Below, piece by piece: positions 35,030-43,601 of a DNA stretch of 64,000 nucleotides. Below the pieces are notes generated by a model. It was not told where the DNA came from. It worked only from the letters and a program-made list of their open reading frames with translations, and searched no databases. How positions within the stretch are numbered: the stretch's first letter is position 1; the number at the start of each line of letters is the position of its first letter. Position numbers and translations under genes: made by a program. This DNA comes from Nocardioides sp. YIM 152315 (GTDB lineage Bacteria > Actinomycetota > Actinomycetes > Propionibacteriales > Nocardioidaceae), in NCBI RefSeq assembly GCF_029210375.1, contig NZ_JARGER010000037.1, positions 511,723 to 575,722 on the forward strand. Direction: 5' to 3'.

Positions 35030-35674
35030 TCAGGCGCGGTGCTGGCGGAGGTCGGCGCTGGATCGCCGCGCGCGAGTGGTGCGCTTGGCGGTCGAGCTGC
35101 GCCGCTGCTTGGCGCGCACGGCGTCGAGCTCGGAGAGCATCGTGTCGGCGCGGTCGCGCTCGTCGGCGTAGTAGCGCTCCGCCCACCGCAGCACCATCTC
35201 CGGGTAGGCCCAGCCCGGCTCGTGCGAGGCGCCCTCGGCGTCGGCGACGGCGCGCACGCGCATCTTCTCGGACTGCTCGCGGTGCTCGACCAGCATCGCA
35301 CGCAGCTGGTCGGGGTCGCTGGCGTGGCCGAGCCACATGCGCAGCATCACGCCGTGCTTGAGCACCGGCATCTCGACCGGCGCCTCGCTCGCCCACCGGG
35401 CGACGGCCTGCTCGCCCTCCGGGGTGATCGTGTAGAGCCGCTTGCCGCGTACGTCGTCCTTGTTGACGACGCGTGAGGTCGCGTAGCCGATCTCCTCGAG
35501 CTTGCGGAGCTCGCCGTAGATCTGGCTGTACGACGGCGCCCAGTAGAAGAACCGCAGGCTCCAGTCCGCCCACTTCTTCAGGTCGTAGCCCGACAGCTCC
35601 TCCCCGAAGGAGAGCAGGCCGAGCACCGCCCAGCTCGTGGGACGCAGGTGCGGCAGGGGTTCCTCGCTTGCCAT
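35030..35674 (-). CDS. PadR-family transcriptional regulator
   Basis: 214 residues. The N-terminal winged helix reads 'SWAVLGLLSFGEELSGYDLK', followed by 'SYSQIYGELRKLEEIGYATS' and the wing 'GKRLYTITPEGEQAVARW'. The C-terminal half is the PadR/VirR alpha domain ('LRAMLVEHREQSEKMR') with a basic tail. ATG 35674. The gene is divergent from the esterase/BVMO operon. A 25-bp inverted repeat with ATGT...ACAT at its centre (35704-35728) lies 30 bp upstream, so it probably controls itself and perhaps that operon. Confidence 0.9.
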   Translation of the reverse strand: MASEEPLPHLRPTSWAVLGLLSFGEELSGYDLKKWADWSLRFFYWAPSYSQIYGELRKLEEIGYATSRVVNKDDVRGKRLYTITPEGEQAVARWASEAPVEMPVLKHGVMLRMWLGHASDPDQLRAMLVEHREQSEKMRVRAVADAEGASHEPGWAYPEMVLRWAERYYADERDRADTMLSELDAVRAKQRRSSTAKRTTRARRSSADLRQHRA

Positions 35675-35703
35675 GGCGCGGAGCCTACCCCCGAAGACGC
35701 GTG

Positions 35704-35728
35704 GTCATGTTCCCGGCCGGAACATGAC
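35704..35728. promoter_or_regulatory. PadR operator candidate: GTCATGTTCC-N5-GGAACATGAC
   Basis: Perfect 10-bp arms with a 5-bp centre (CGGCC). It contains ATGT and ACAT halves as in known PadR sites, although the spacing (11 bp) is wider than the ATGT-N8-ACAT I recall. It lies just upstream of the PadR start and 100 bp upstream of the esterase start. Confidence 0.65.
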
Positions 35729-35785
35729 GAGTCGGCATGTCGGCGGCACGGCCGCGACGCGTGCACCCCTGCGGTTGCCGTCCCA

Positions 35786-35807
35786 GACTATTTCGGTTAG
35801 TAATACT
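35786..35807 (+). promoter_or_regulatory. Shared motif, site D, upstream of the esterase/BVMO operon
   Basis: The core ACTATTTCGGTTAG (35787-35800) is followed by TAATACT, a good -10-like element. It lies 31 bp before the esterase ATG. It is the most degenerate of the four copies, mainly in the right half-site (GTTAG for AATAG). Confidence 0.55.
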
Positions 35808-35831
35808 CCTAAGCAGACGAAAGGCGGAGCG

Positions 35832-36815
35832 ATGAGCGACGAGGCGCACGCGGCGGTGGCCGGCGAGGTCCAGGCGATGCTGACGGTCCTCGACGGCGGC
35901 TTCCCGAAGGTGCACGAGATGAGCGGGCCGGAGGCGCGCGCCCTGGTCGCCGCCCGGGCGCAACCCGTCGACAACCTGGACGACGCGGACGCCGACGACC
36001 GCGAGGTGCCGGGCCCGGGCGGCCCGATCCGGGCCCGCGTCTACCGGCCGCGCGACGCCCGGCCCGGGCCGCGCCCGGGCATCGTGTTCCTGCACGGTGG
36101 CGGCTTCGTGCTGTGCAGCATCGAGAGCCATGACGGGTTCTGCCGCCGGGTGGCTCGCCACACCGGAGCGGTCGTCGTGTCGGTCGACTACCGGCTCGCG
36201 CCCGAGCACCGGGCGCCCGCGGCCGCGGAGGACGCGTACGCCGCGCTGGTGTGGACCGCCGAGCACGCGGCCGAGCTCGGCGTCGATGCCGACCGGATCC
36301 TGACCGCGGGCGACAGCGCGGGCGGCAACCTCGCCGCCGTGACCAGCCTGATGGCGCGCGACCGGGGCGGTCCGACCGTTGCGGGGCAGGTGCTGATCTA
36401 TCCCGTGATCGAGCCCGACTTCGAGTCCAAGGGCTACCGCGACTACGGCGTCGGCCACTTCAACACCCGCGCGGCGATGGAGTGGTACTGGAAGCTCTAC
36501 CTCGGCGAGGCCGACGTGCCCGCCGACGCGCCGTACCCGCCCGAGCAGGTGGCGCCACTGCGCGCGCCCGACCTCGCCGGGCTCCCGCCGGCGATCGTCG
36601 TCACCGCCGGACGGGACCCGCTGCACAGCGAGGGCCGCAAGTACGTCGACGCGCTCCGGGCCGCCGGGGTCGACGTCCGCCACCGGCACTATCCCGAGCT
36701 CTTCCACGGCTTCGTCACGATCGGGCCGTTCGGGCCGGCCGCCGCCGCCCGGGACCTGCTGTGGTCCGACATCGCAGCCCTTCTCGGGCGCAGCACGCAA
36801 AGGAGCAGCGCATGA
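35832..36815 (+). CDS. Alpha/beta-hydrolase, HSL-type esterase
   Basis: 327 residues. It carries the HSL oxyanion motif 'FLHGGGFVLCS', the nucleophile elbow 'GDSAGG' (Ser162), 'YRLAPEHRAPAAAEDAYAAL', the acid 'TAGRDPLHSEG' and the His in 'ELFHGFV'. It hydrolyses carboxylic esters. It heads an operon and overlaps the BVMO gene by 4 bp, matching a Baeyer-Villiger/esterase pair that cleaves a ketone into an alcohol and an acid (inference). Start ATG 35832 follows GGCGGAG. Confidence 0.93.
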   Translation: MSDEAHAAVAGEVQAMLTVLDGGFPKVHEMSGPEARALVAARAQPVDNLDDADADDREVPGPGGPIRARVYRPRDARPGPRPGIVFLHGGGFVLCSIESHDGFCRRVARHTGAVVVSVDYRLAPEHRAPAAAEDAYAALVWTAEHAAELGVDADRILTAGDSAGGNLAAVTSLMARDRGGPTVAGQVLIYPVIEPDFESKGYRDYGVGHFNTRAAMEWYWKLYLGEADVPADAPYPPEQVAPLRAPDLAGLPPAIVVTAGRDPLHSEGRKYVDALRAAGVDVRHRHYPELFHGFVTIGPFGPAAAARDLLWSDIAALLGRSTQRSSA

Positions 36816-38443
36816 ACACCCCACCCCTGGCCCCCGGCGCCGCCGACGGCGTCGTGGACGTCGACGTCGTCGTGATCGGCGCCGGCTTCGCCGGTCTCTA
36901 CGCCGTGCACCGCGCGGTGCAGCGCGGCCACCGGACCCTCGGCGTCGAGGCCGGAGCCGGGGTGGGCGGCACCTGGTACTGGAACCGCTACCCGGGCGCG
37001 CGGTGCGACGTGGAGAGCATCGACTACAGCTACTCCTTCGACCCAGACCTCGAGCAGGAGTGGACCTGGTCGGAGCGGTACGCCACCCAGCCGGAGATCC
37101 TCTCCTACCTCGAGCACGCGGCCGACCGCTACGACCTGCGCCGGCACTACCGGTTCGGTGAGCGGGTCGTCGCGGCCGAGTTCGACGACGTCGCCTCCCG
37201 GTGGACGGTGCGCACCGACGCCGGCACCGTCGCCCGGTGCCAGTGGCTCTTCTGCGCCACAGGCAGCCTGTCGGCGCCCAACCGGCCCGACATCCCCGGC
37301 CTCGACGACTTCGCGGGCGACGTGGTGATGACCGCGGCGTGGCCCGAGGAGGGCTACGACGTGACCGACAAGCGGGTCGGCGTCATCGGCACCGGCTCCT
37401 CGGGCATCCAGTCGATCCCGGTCCTCGCCCGCGACGCCGCTCGGCTCACCGTCTTCCAGCGCACCCCCAACTACTCGGTGCCGGCCTTCAACCGGCCGCT
37501 GACCGAGGAGGAGCAGAAGGAGGCACGGCGCACGTACCGTGAGCGCCGGGCCCTGTCCTTCGCCGGCGGCGCGGGCACGCCGCACCAGCCCTATCCGCGC
37601 CCGATCTGGGAGGTCGACGAGGAGGAGCGCCGCCAGGCGTTCGAGGCGCGCTGGCGGGAGGGCGGCGTGCTCTTCGCGAAGACCTTCGTCGACCAGACGA
37701 TCGACGAGCGGATCAACGACCTGGCGCGCGAGTTCGTCGAGGAGAAGGTGCGCGCGATCGTGCGTGACCCCCAGGTGGCCGACGACCTGCTGCCCGACGA
37801 CCACCCGATCGGCACCAAGCGGATCTGCACCGACAGCGACTACTTCGAGACCTTCAACCGCGACAACGTCGAGCTGGTCAACCTGCGGCGCGACCCGATC
37901 CAGACCATCACCGGCTGGGGCGTGAAGACCGAGGACTCGTCCTACGAGCTCGACGTGCTGGTGCTGGCGACCGGCTTCGACGCGATGACGGGCGCGATGA
38001 CACGCATGGACATCCAGGGACCGCGCGGCGGCACCATGGAGCAGGCGTGGGCCTCGGGGCCGATCACCTTCCTGGGTGTCGCGGTCCCGGGGTTCCCCAA
38101 CCTGTTCACGATCACCGGGCCGGGCAGCCCGTCGGTGCTGGCCAACATGGTGCTCGCGGCCGAGCAGCAGGTCGACTGGCTCCTCGACCTCGTCGACCAC
38201 TGCCGCGCCGAGGGCCACGCCACGGTCGAGGCGCGCGCCGATGCCGCCCGCGCCTGGACCGACCACGTCGACGAGGTGGCCAACGGCACGCTCTTCGTGC
38301 GCGCGGACTCGTGGTACCGCGGCGCGAACATCGACGGCAAGGCGCGGGTGTTCATGCCGTACATCGGCGGCTTCCACACCTACATCGCCCGCTGCGAGGA
38401 GTCGAAGGACCTCGGGTACGCCGGGTTCGTGATGGGCTCGTGA
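36812..38443 (+). CDS. Baeyer-Villiger monooxygenase-like flavoprotein with altered fingerprint
   Basis: 543 residues, similar in build to the BVMO at 24586: 'VIGAGFAGLYAVHRAVQRG', 'GVGGTWYWNRYPGARCDVES' and 'GVIGTGSSGIQSIPVLARD'. In the BVMO fingerprint F-x-G-x3-H-x3-W the His is replaced by Met173 ('FAGDVVMTAAW'). This residue is nearly invariant in working BVMOs, so activity may be altered; the rest of the protein is intact. It overlaps the esterase upstream (ATGA) and the SDR downstream. Starts MNTP, like several other genes and peptides in this window. Confidence 0.9.
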   Translation: MNTPPLAPGAADGVVDVDVVVIGAGFAGLYAVHRAVQRGHRTLGVEAGAGVGGTWYWNRYPGARCDVESIDYSYSFDPDLEQEWTWSERYATQPEILSYLEHAADRYDLRRHYRFGERVVAAEFDDVASRWTVRTDAGTVARCQWLFCATGSLSAPNRPDIPGLDDFAGDVVMTAAWPEEGYDVTDKRVGVIGTGSSGIQSIPVLARDAARLTVFQRTPNYSVPAFNRPLTEEEQKEARRTYRERRALSFAGGAGTPHQPYPRPIWEVDEEERRQAFEARWREGGVLFAKTFVDQTIDERINDLAREFVEEKVRAIVRDPQVADDLLPDDHPIGTKRICTDSDYFETFNRDNVELVNLRRDPIQTITGWGVKTEDSSYELDVLVLATGFDAMTGAMTRMDIQGPRGGTMEQAWASGPITFLGVAVPGFPNLFTITGPGSPSVLANMVLAAEQQVDWLLDLVDHCRAEGHATVEARADAARAWTDHVDEVANGTLFVRADSWYRGANIDGKARVFMPYIGGFHTYIARCEESKDLGYAGFVMGS

Positions 38444-39177
38444 ACACCCCGATGAGCGCGCCGCTGGTCGACCTCAGCGGCAAGGTCGCGATCGTCACCG
38501 GCGCGGCCCGCGGCCAGGGCGCGGTGGAGGTGGCGCTCTTCGCCCGGCTCGGGGCCACGGTCGTCGCCACCGACGTGCTCGACGACGAGCTCGCCGCGCT
38601 GGCCGCGGAGGTGGGTACCGGCGTCGGCGTGCACCACCACGACGTGGCCGCCCGGAACGACTGGGACCGGGTGGTCGAGGCGACCCTCGCCGAGCACGGG
38701 CGCCTCGACGTCCTCGTCAACAACGCCGGCGTCTACCGCACCGGAGAGCTGGTCTCCTGGCCCGAGGACGACCTGCGGGCCCTGCTCGACATCAACCTGC
38801 TCGGCCCGGTGCTCGGCATGCAGGCCGCGGCACCGGCGATGGCCGAGGGCGGATCGATCGTCAACGTCGCCTCCATCTCTGGTCTGCGCGGCCACGCGGG
38901 TGCGCTGCCGTACGCCGCCTCGAAGTGGGGGCTGCGGGGCGCGAGCCGATCGGCGGCGCGCGAGCTCGCCCCGCGCGGCATCCGGGTCAACTGCGTCTGT
39001 CCGGGCTCGGTCGACACCCCGATGATCGCGTCGAGCACGATGGACCTCAGCCACCTCCCGATCCCGCGTCGCGGCACGTCGGAGGAGGTCGCCGGTCTCG
39101 TGGCCTTCCTGGCGAGCGACGCCGGTGGCTACTGCACGGGCTCGGACTTCGTGGTCGACGGAGGTGCCACCGCCTGA
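38440..39177 (+). CDS. SDR-family oxidoreductase
   Basis: 245 residues, a classical SDR. 'AIVTGAARGQGAVEVALFAR' (cofactor), 'VLVNNAGVY', 'IVNVASISG' (Ser), 'YAASKWG' (YxxxK), 'VNCVCPGSVDTPM'. Start GTG 38440 overlaps the BVMO stop as GTGA and gives a VNTP start; ATG 38452 is an alternative. Expected to oxidise or reduce a ring or side-chain hydroxyl of the pathway intermediate. Followed by an 86-bp gap before the acyl-CoA synthetase in which no signal was recognised. Confidence 0.9.
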   Translation: MNTPMSAPLVDLSGKVAIVTGAARGQGAVEVALFARLGATVVATDVLDDELAALAAEVGTGVGVHHHDVAARNDWDRVVEATLAEHGRLDVLVNNAGVYRTGELVSWPEDDLRALLDINLLGPVLGMQAAAPAMAEGGSIVNVASISGLRGHAGALPYAASKWGLRGASRSAARELAPRGIRVNCVCPGSVDTPMIASSTMDLSHLPIPRRGTSEEVAGLVAFLASDAGGYCTGSDFVVDGGATA

Positions 39178-39263
39178 GCACGCTGACGGTGACGGGCGCC
39201 CCGCCGGTGCAGCTGAGCGGGACCACCCGTCATCTCGACGGCTGGTGCTGCTTCACTCGGGCT

Positions 39264-40730
39264 ATGCGACCGGAGCCCGAGGTCCGGACCCTGGCGGAGC
39301 TGTGCCTCCGGCGAGCCCGGACCCACGCGGCCCACCCCGCCGTCGCCGACGGCCGAGGGACGCTGACCTATGCCGAGCTCGCGGAGCGCGCGGGCGCCGT
39401 GGCCGCGACGCTGGCGTCGCGCGGCGTCCGCCCGGGCGACCGGGTGGCGCTCCAGGGCCGCAACTCGACGCAGTGGGTGGCCGCCGCGTTCGGAGTGCTG
39501 CTCGCCGGCGCTGCTCTGGTGCCGGTCGGGCACGGCGCCGCGGAGGTCGAGCGCGCGAGCGTCCTCGAGGCTCTGCGACCGGTCGTGCTGCTGCACGACG
39601 ACGACCTCCCGCCGGCGGCCGGCGTCACCAGCGTCGCCCTCGGTGAGCTCCCCGAGCACGGCCCCGCGGCCCCCGTGGCCGCCGACCTGGCCGCGAGCGC
39701 TACGGCCCTGGTGCTCTCCAGCTCCGGCACCACCGGCGCGGTGAAGTCGGTGCCGATGCGCCACGACCAGCTGCTGCGGATGTACGCCGAGGTCGGGGCC
39801 CGGATGCAGATCCGCGACAGCGACCGGCTGCTCGTCGCCGTACCGCTCGCGCACTCCTTCGGCTTCAACGGCCTGCTGCTCGTCTCGATGATCGCCGGCG
39901 CGATGGTGCGCGTGCTGCCGACCTACGACCGCTCCGTCGTCCCCGACGTGGTGCGCGCCGAGCGTCTGACGGTGCTCGCCGGGCCACCCACGATCTACCA
40001 CGACCTCGAGCACGCCGGTGCGCTCGCGAAGGCGCGGCTCGCGATCGCCGGCGGTCAGACCGTCGCCATCGGCGAGCTGGTGCACGTCACCCGGGGCCTG
40101 GGCATCCGCGAGATCGTGGTCGGCTACGGGATGACCGAGACCTGCGGCACCGTCGCGCTCGCGAGCGTCGACGTGCGGGCGCCCGGCGAGGAGGTCGCGA
40201 TGACGCCGCTCGGCGGCGTTGACGTCGCGGTCCGAGACGACCTCGGCCACCCCCTGACGGGCGAGCCGGGCCGGCTCTTCGTGCGCGGCTACAACGTCGC
40301 GCCGCCGTACGACGCGGAGGCCGGCCTGGTCTCGGACGGATGGCTGGACACCGGTGATCTCGCCGTCCTCGGCGCCGACGGCCGGCTCACGGTGGTCGGC
40401 CGGCGCAGCGACATGGTGATCGTGTCGGGCTTCAACGTGCACCCGCGGGACGTGGAGACCGTCCTGGCCGCGCACCCGGGGGTGGCGCAGGTCGCGGTGA
40501 CCGGCGTGCCCGACCGGCGCCGCGGCCAGCGGCTGGTGGCGTTCGTCGTGCAGCGGCGGGCCGAGACCGTGGACCTGGGCGCCCTCGACGACTTCGCGCG
40601 GCAGCGGCTCTCGGCCTACAAGGTGCCGTCGGACTACCACCTGCTGGACGAGCTGCCGGTCACCAGCAACGGCAAGCTCGCCCGGCGGGAGCTCCGCAGC
40701 CTCGCGGCGCGCCGGACGGCGTCCCGGTGA
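39264..40730 (+). CDS. AMP-forming acyl-CoA synthetase/ligase
   Basis: 488 residues. P-loop 'LSSSGTTGAVKSVPM', 'VVGYGMTETCG' (A5), 'DTGDLAVLGADGRLTVVGR' (A7), and the acylation lysine in 'VTSNGKLARREL'. Shorter than fatty-acyl synthetases and closer to aryl/medium-chain ligases in length. ATG 39264 is used although no good ribosome site is visible (CTCGGGCT upstream). It overlaps the MFS gene by GTGA. One of three synthetases in the window (others 33194, 61240). Confidence 0.87.
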   Translation: MRPEPEVRTLAELCLRRARTHAAHPAVADGRGTLTYAELAERAGAVAATLASRGVRPGDRVALQGRNSTQWVAAAFGVLLAGAALVPVGHGAAEVERASVLEALRPVVLLHDDDLPPAAGVTSVALGELPEHGPAAPVAADLAASATALVLSSSGTTGAVKSVPMRHDQLLRMYAEVGARMQIRDSDRLLVAVPLAHSFGFNGLLLVSMIAGAMVRVLPTYDRSVVPDVVRAERLTVLAGPPTIYHDLEHAGALAKARLAIAGGQTVAIGELVHVTRGLGIREIVVGYGMTETCGTVALASVDVRAPGEEVAMTPLGGVDVAVRDDLGHPLTGEPGRLFVRGYNVAPPYDAEAGLVSDGWLDTGDLAVLGADGRLTVVGRRSDMVIVSGFNVHPRDVETVLAAHPGVAQVAVTGVPDRRRGQRLVAFVVQRRAETVDLGALDDFARQRLSAYKVPSDYHLLDELPVTSNGKLARRELRSLAARRTASR

Positions 40731-42160
40731 CGACGACCCGCAACCGCCTGGTGCTCCCCGGTCTGCTCCTGGTCGCGATGGTGACCGGCGTGATCGGCAG
40801 CCTGGGCGCGCCGATCATCCCCGAGATCGCCCGGGAGGAGGACGTGCCGCTGCGCACCGCCCAGTGGTCGCTGACGGCGGGGCTGCTGGTCAGCGCGGTC
40901 GCGACCCCGGTCGTCGGGCGGCTCGGCGCCGGCCGGCGGCGCAAGCCCACGATCCTCGTCGTGCTCGGCGTCGTCGCCGTCGGCACGCTGCTCGCCGCGC
41001 TGCCGCTCGGCATCGGAGCCCTCATCGCCGGGCGGGCCCTGCAGGGCACCGGCTTCGCGCTGACGCCGCTCGCGTTCGCGGTCGCGCGGGACGCGCTCCC
41101 CGTCGAGCGGCAGCGCAGCGCGATCGCCGCGATCTCGGTGGCGAGCATCGTCTCGGCCGGCCTGGGCTTCCCGGTCACGGCCGTGACCGCCGAGCTGGCC
41201 GGGCTCAAGGGCGCGTTCTGGCTCGGCTTCGTCCTCACCCTCGTCGCGCTCGGCGTAGCGCTGCTCACCGTGCCGCCGTCGGCGGAGCCGGTCGTCACCC
41301 GGATCGACTGGCCCGGCGCCGCGCTGCTGGGCGCCGGGACGTTCCTGCTGCTGCTCGCGATCAGCCAGGCCGACCACTGGGGCTACCTCGCGCCCGTGAC
41401 CGTCGCCGCCGTGCTCGGCGGCTTCGCATTGCTCGGCTGCTGCGCGTGGTGGCTGCGCCGCGCGACGTACCCGCTCGTCGACCTCTCCCTCGCCGCGCAC
41501 CCGGGCGTCGCCGGCGCCCACGTCGCCGCGCTGGTGGCCGGCTGCGCGATGTACATGGTGTTCGCGCTCGTGATGGTGCTGCTCCAGACCCCGGACGGCG
41601 CCGGCTTCGGGCTGGGCCTGTCGGTCGCCGTCGCCGGCTCGATGATGGTGCCGTACGCCGTGGCCAGCGTGGTCGGCAACCAGCTCGCGCTGCGCTTCGG
41701 GCCCGCGATCGGCGCCGACCTGCTGCTCCCGTTCGGCTGCCTGGTGTACGCCGTGGCGAACCTGGTCTTCCTGCTGGCCCCCGCGTCCCTCGGCATGGTG
41801 CTCGTGCTGATGGTCGTCTCCGGCCTGGGGAGCGGGCTCACCTTCAACTCGATCCCGTGGCTGATGTTGCGCTTCGTGCCGGCCGCGGAGACAGGGAGTG
41901 CGATGAGCTTCAACCTGGTGATGCGGTTCCTCGGCTTCTCGCTCGGCAGCGCGCTGTCGCTGGCGGCGCTCCAGGGCTTCGCCGACGACGACGGCCACCC
42001 GACGGAGCTGGGCTATCGGATGGGCGCGGCGTGGGGCGTGGCGATCTCGCTGGTCGCCGCACTCGCCTGCGGGCTGCTGGCGCGGGCCGCGACCCGGCGC
42101 GCGCGGGCGGCGGTCCCGGCGGCTCCCGTCGCCGCCGTCGGCTCGGAGTTCCCGGCATGA
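40727..42160 (+). CDS. MFS transporter (DHA2/EmrB-like)
   Basis: 477 residues, with 12-14 hydrophobic segments. The signature after the second segment reads 'TAQWSLTAGLLVSAVATPVV' then 'GRLGAGRRRKP' (loop 2-3 motif A). Later 'GRALQGTGFALTPLAFAVAR' (motif C region) and a long central loop appear. Start GTG 40727 overlaps the synthetase stop. In a catabolic operon it could export a toxic acid or take up a substrate; direction cannot be told. Confidence 0.88.
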   Translation: MTTTRNRLVLPGLLLVAMVTGVIGSLGAPIIPEIAREEDVPLRTAQWSLTAGLLVSAVATPVVGRLGAGRRRKPTILVVLGVVAVGTLLAALPLGIGALIAGRALQGTGFALTPLAFAVARDALPVERQRSAIAAISVASIVSAGLGFPVTAVTAELAGLKGAFWLGFVLTLVALGVALLTVPPSAEPVVTRIDWPGAALLGAGTFLLLLAISQADHWGYLAPVTVAAVLGGFALLGCCAWWLRRATYPLVDLSLAAHPGVAGAHVAALVAGCAMYMVFALVMVLLQTPDGAGFGLGLSVAVAGSMMVPYAVASVVGNQLALRFGPAIGADLLLPFGCLVYAVANLVFLLAPASLGMVLVLMVVSGLGSGLTFNSIPWLMLRFVPAAETGSAMSFNLVMRFLGFSLGSALSLAALQGFADDDGHPTELGYRMGAAWGVAISLVAALACGLLARAATRRARAAVPAAPVAAVGSEFPA

Positions 42161-43029
42161 ACAGCGGCATGGGCGACCGCACGAGCACCGGACGCCCCGT
42201 CGCGCTGGTGACCGGCGCCAGCCGCGGCATCGGTCGCGAGGTCGCGCTGGGCCTGGCCGCCGCCGGGCTCGACGTGGCCTTCACCGGGCGCACCCGCGTC
42301 GAGGGGGAGGGGTCGGTCCCGCCGCGCACGCAGCGCGAGGGCGACCGACGGATCGCGGTGCCGGGCAGCCTGGCGACGACCGACGCCGCGGTGCGCGACC
42401 ACGGGGTGCGCTCGCTGCCGCTGCCGATGGACCTGCTCGACCTCGACAGCGTCCGGGCCGCGGCCGATGCCGTCCTCGCGGAGTGGGGACGCGTCGACGT
42501 GGTGGTCAACAACGCGATCGCGCACCTGCCGCACGCCCGGTTCCTCGAGCTCGACCCCGCGACCCTGCGCGAGAGCCTCGAGGCCAACCACGTCAGCCAG
42601 GTCGTGCTGCTCCAGCGGCTGTTGCCGGCGATGGTGGACGCCGGCGGCGGCGTCGTGGTCGACCTGGTCTCCGGGTCGGTGGTCAACGAACCGCCGGCTC
42701 CGCCCGGAGAGGGCGGCTGGGGTCTGGCCTACTCGTCGGCGAAGGCGGCGTTCGGCCGGGTCGCCGGTGCGGTCAACGCGGAGTTCCGCTCGCGCGGGGT
42801 GCGGGCCTACAACCTCGATCCCGGCTTCGTCGTCACCGAGGCCGCCGCCGCCCGTGGCGGCACCGGCGCGATCGCGGACCGCGGCTTCGCCACCACCCCG
42901 CTCGACGCCGCCGCGCGTGCGGTGGTCCACCTCGTGGGCTGCCCCGAGCCCGACACGCACCTCGGCCGCACGATCCGCGCGACCGAGTGGCTCGCCGACC
43001 CACCTGCGTGCGGAGAGGACGGTGCCTGA
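42157..43029 (+). CDS. SDR-family oxidoreductase
   Basis: 290 residues. 'ALVTGASRGIGREVALGLAA' (TGxxxGIG), 'VVVNNAIAHLP', 'VVVDLVSGSVVNEP' and 'YSSAKAAFGRVAGAVNAEFR' (YxxxK). An insertion of about 30 residues after 'FTGRTRVEGEGSVPP' is also seen in the SDR at 49326 ('ITGRTRRDHDSRLEG'), suggesting a shared subfamily. ATG 42157 overlaps the MFS stop by 4 bp. Substrate unknown. Confidence 0.88.
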   Translation: MNSGMGDRTSTGRPVALVTGASRGIGREVALGLAAAGLDVAFTGRTRVEGEGSVPPRTQREGDRRIAVPGSLATTDAAVRDHGVRSLPLPMDLLDLDSVRAAADAVLAEWGRVDVVVNNAIAHLPHARFLELDPATLRESLEANHVSQVVLLQRLLPAMVDAGGGVVVDLVSGSVVNEPPAPPGEGGWGLAYSSAKAAFGRVAGAVNAEFRSRGVRAYNLDPGFVVTEAAAARGGTGAIADRGFATTPLDAAARAVVHLVGCPEPDTHLGRTIRATEWLADPPACGEDGA

Positions 43030-43561
43030 GATGGACGGACCGGTGCACGAGCTGCTGGACAAGCAGGCGATCCGCGAGGTGGTGCTGCGCTACTGCCGCG
43101 GCATCGACCGGCTGGACCTCGACCTGGTGCGGTCGGCCTACCACCCCGACGGGATCGACCACCACACCGGATTCGACGGGACCGTGGACGAGTTCGTCGC
43201 CTGGGTCGGCCCCGCCCTCCGGCGCTTCGACGGCACGATGCACCTGGTCGGCAATCACCTCGCGGAGGTCGTGGGCGACCGGGCGGTCGCCGAGACCTAC
43301 GGCACGGCCGTCCACTGGGGCCCTCCGGCCGACGACCCGCGCCGCAACTTCACCAGCGGCTTCCGCTACGTCGATCACCTCGAGCGTCGGGCCGGGACCT
43401 GGGGCATCGTCGAGCGGTTCGCCGTACGCGAGTGGACCCACGACGACAGCGCCGTACGCCGTGAGCGCGAGGCGCCCGGCCCCAGCTGCAGCCGCGACGG
43501 GGACGACGTCGTGCAGACGTTGCTGGCCCGGCTGCGCGCGGGCGAGCTCGACTCCCGATAG
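43022..43561 (+). CDS. SnoaL/NTF2-like protein
   Basis: About 179 residues of cone-like NTF2 fold: 'DKQAIREVVLRYCRGIDRLD' at the N-terminus, 'YHPDGIDHHTGFDG' and 'MHLVGNHLAEVVGDRAVAET' are typical of the SnoaL_4 group, which includes steroid isomerase-like and scytalone dehydratase-like enzymes. Start GTG 43022 (6 bases after GGAG, overlapping the SDR stop) is preferred; ATG 43031 is possible. The stop TAG sits in the loop of a 7-bp hairpin. Possible isomerase or dehydratase; not assigned. Confidence 0.82.
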   Translation: MPEMDGPVHELLDKQAIREVVLRYCRGIDRLDLDLVRSAYHPDGIDHHTGFDGTVDEFVAWVGPALRRFDGTMHLVGNHLAEVVGDRAVAETYGTAVHWGPPADDPRRNFTSGFRYVDHLERRAGTWGIVERFAVREWTHDDSAVRREREAPGPSCSRDGDDVVQTLLARLRAGELDSR

Positions 43562-43568
43562 TCGGGAG
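43552..43568 (+). other. Hairpin CTCCCGA-TAG-TCGGGAG enclosing a stop codon
   Basis: Perfect 7-bp arms flank a 3-base loop that is exactly the TAG stop of the SnoaL-like gene. It is followed by a 33-base gap before the next gene. The RNA hairpin could protect the upstream message, or slow ribosomes or polymerase at the junction. There is no T tract. Confidence 0.5.
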
Positions 43569-43601
43569 CCCGCGCGGCGCCCGCCGTCGCCGCGTGACAG
43601 C

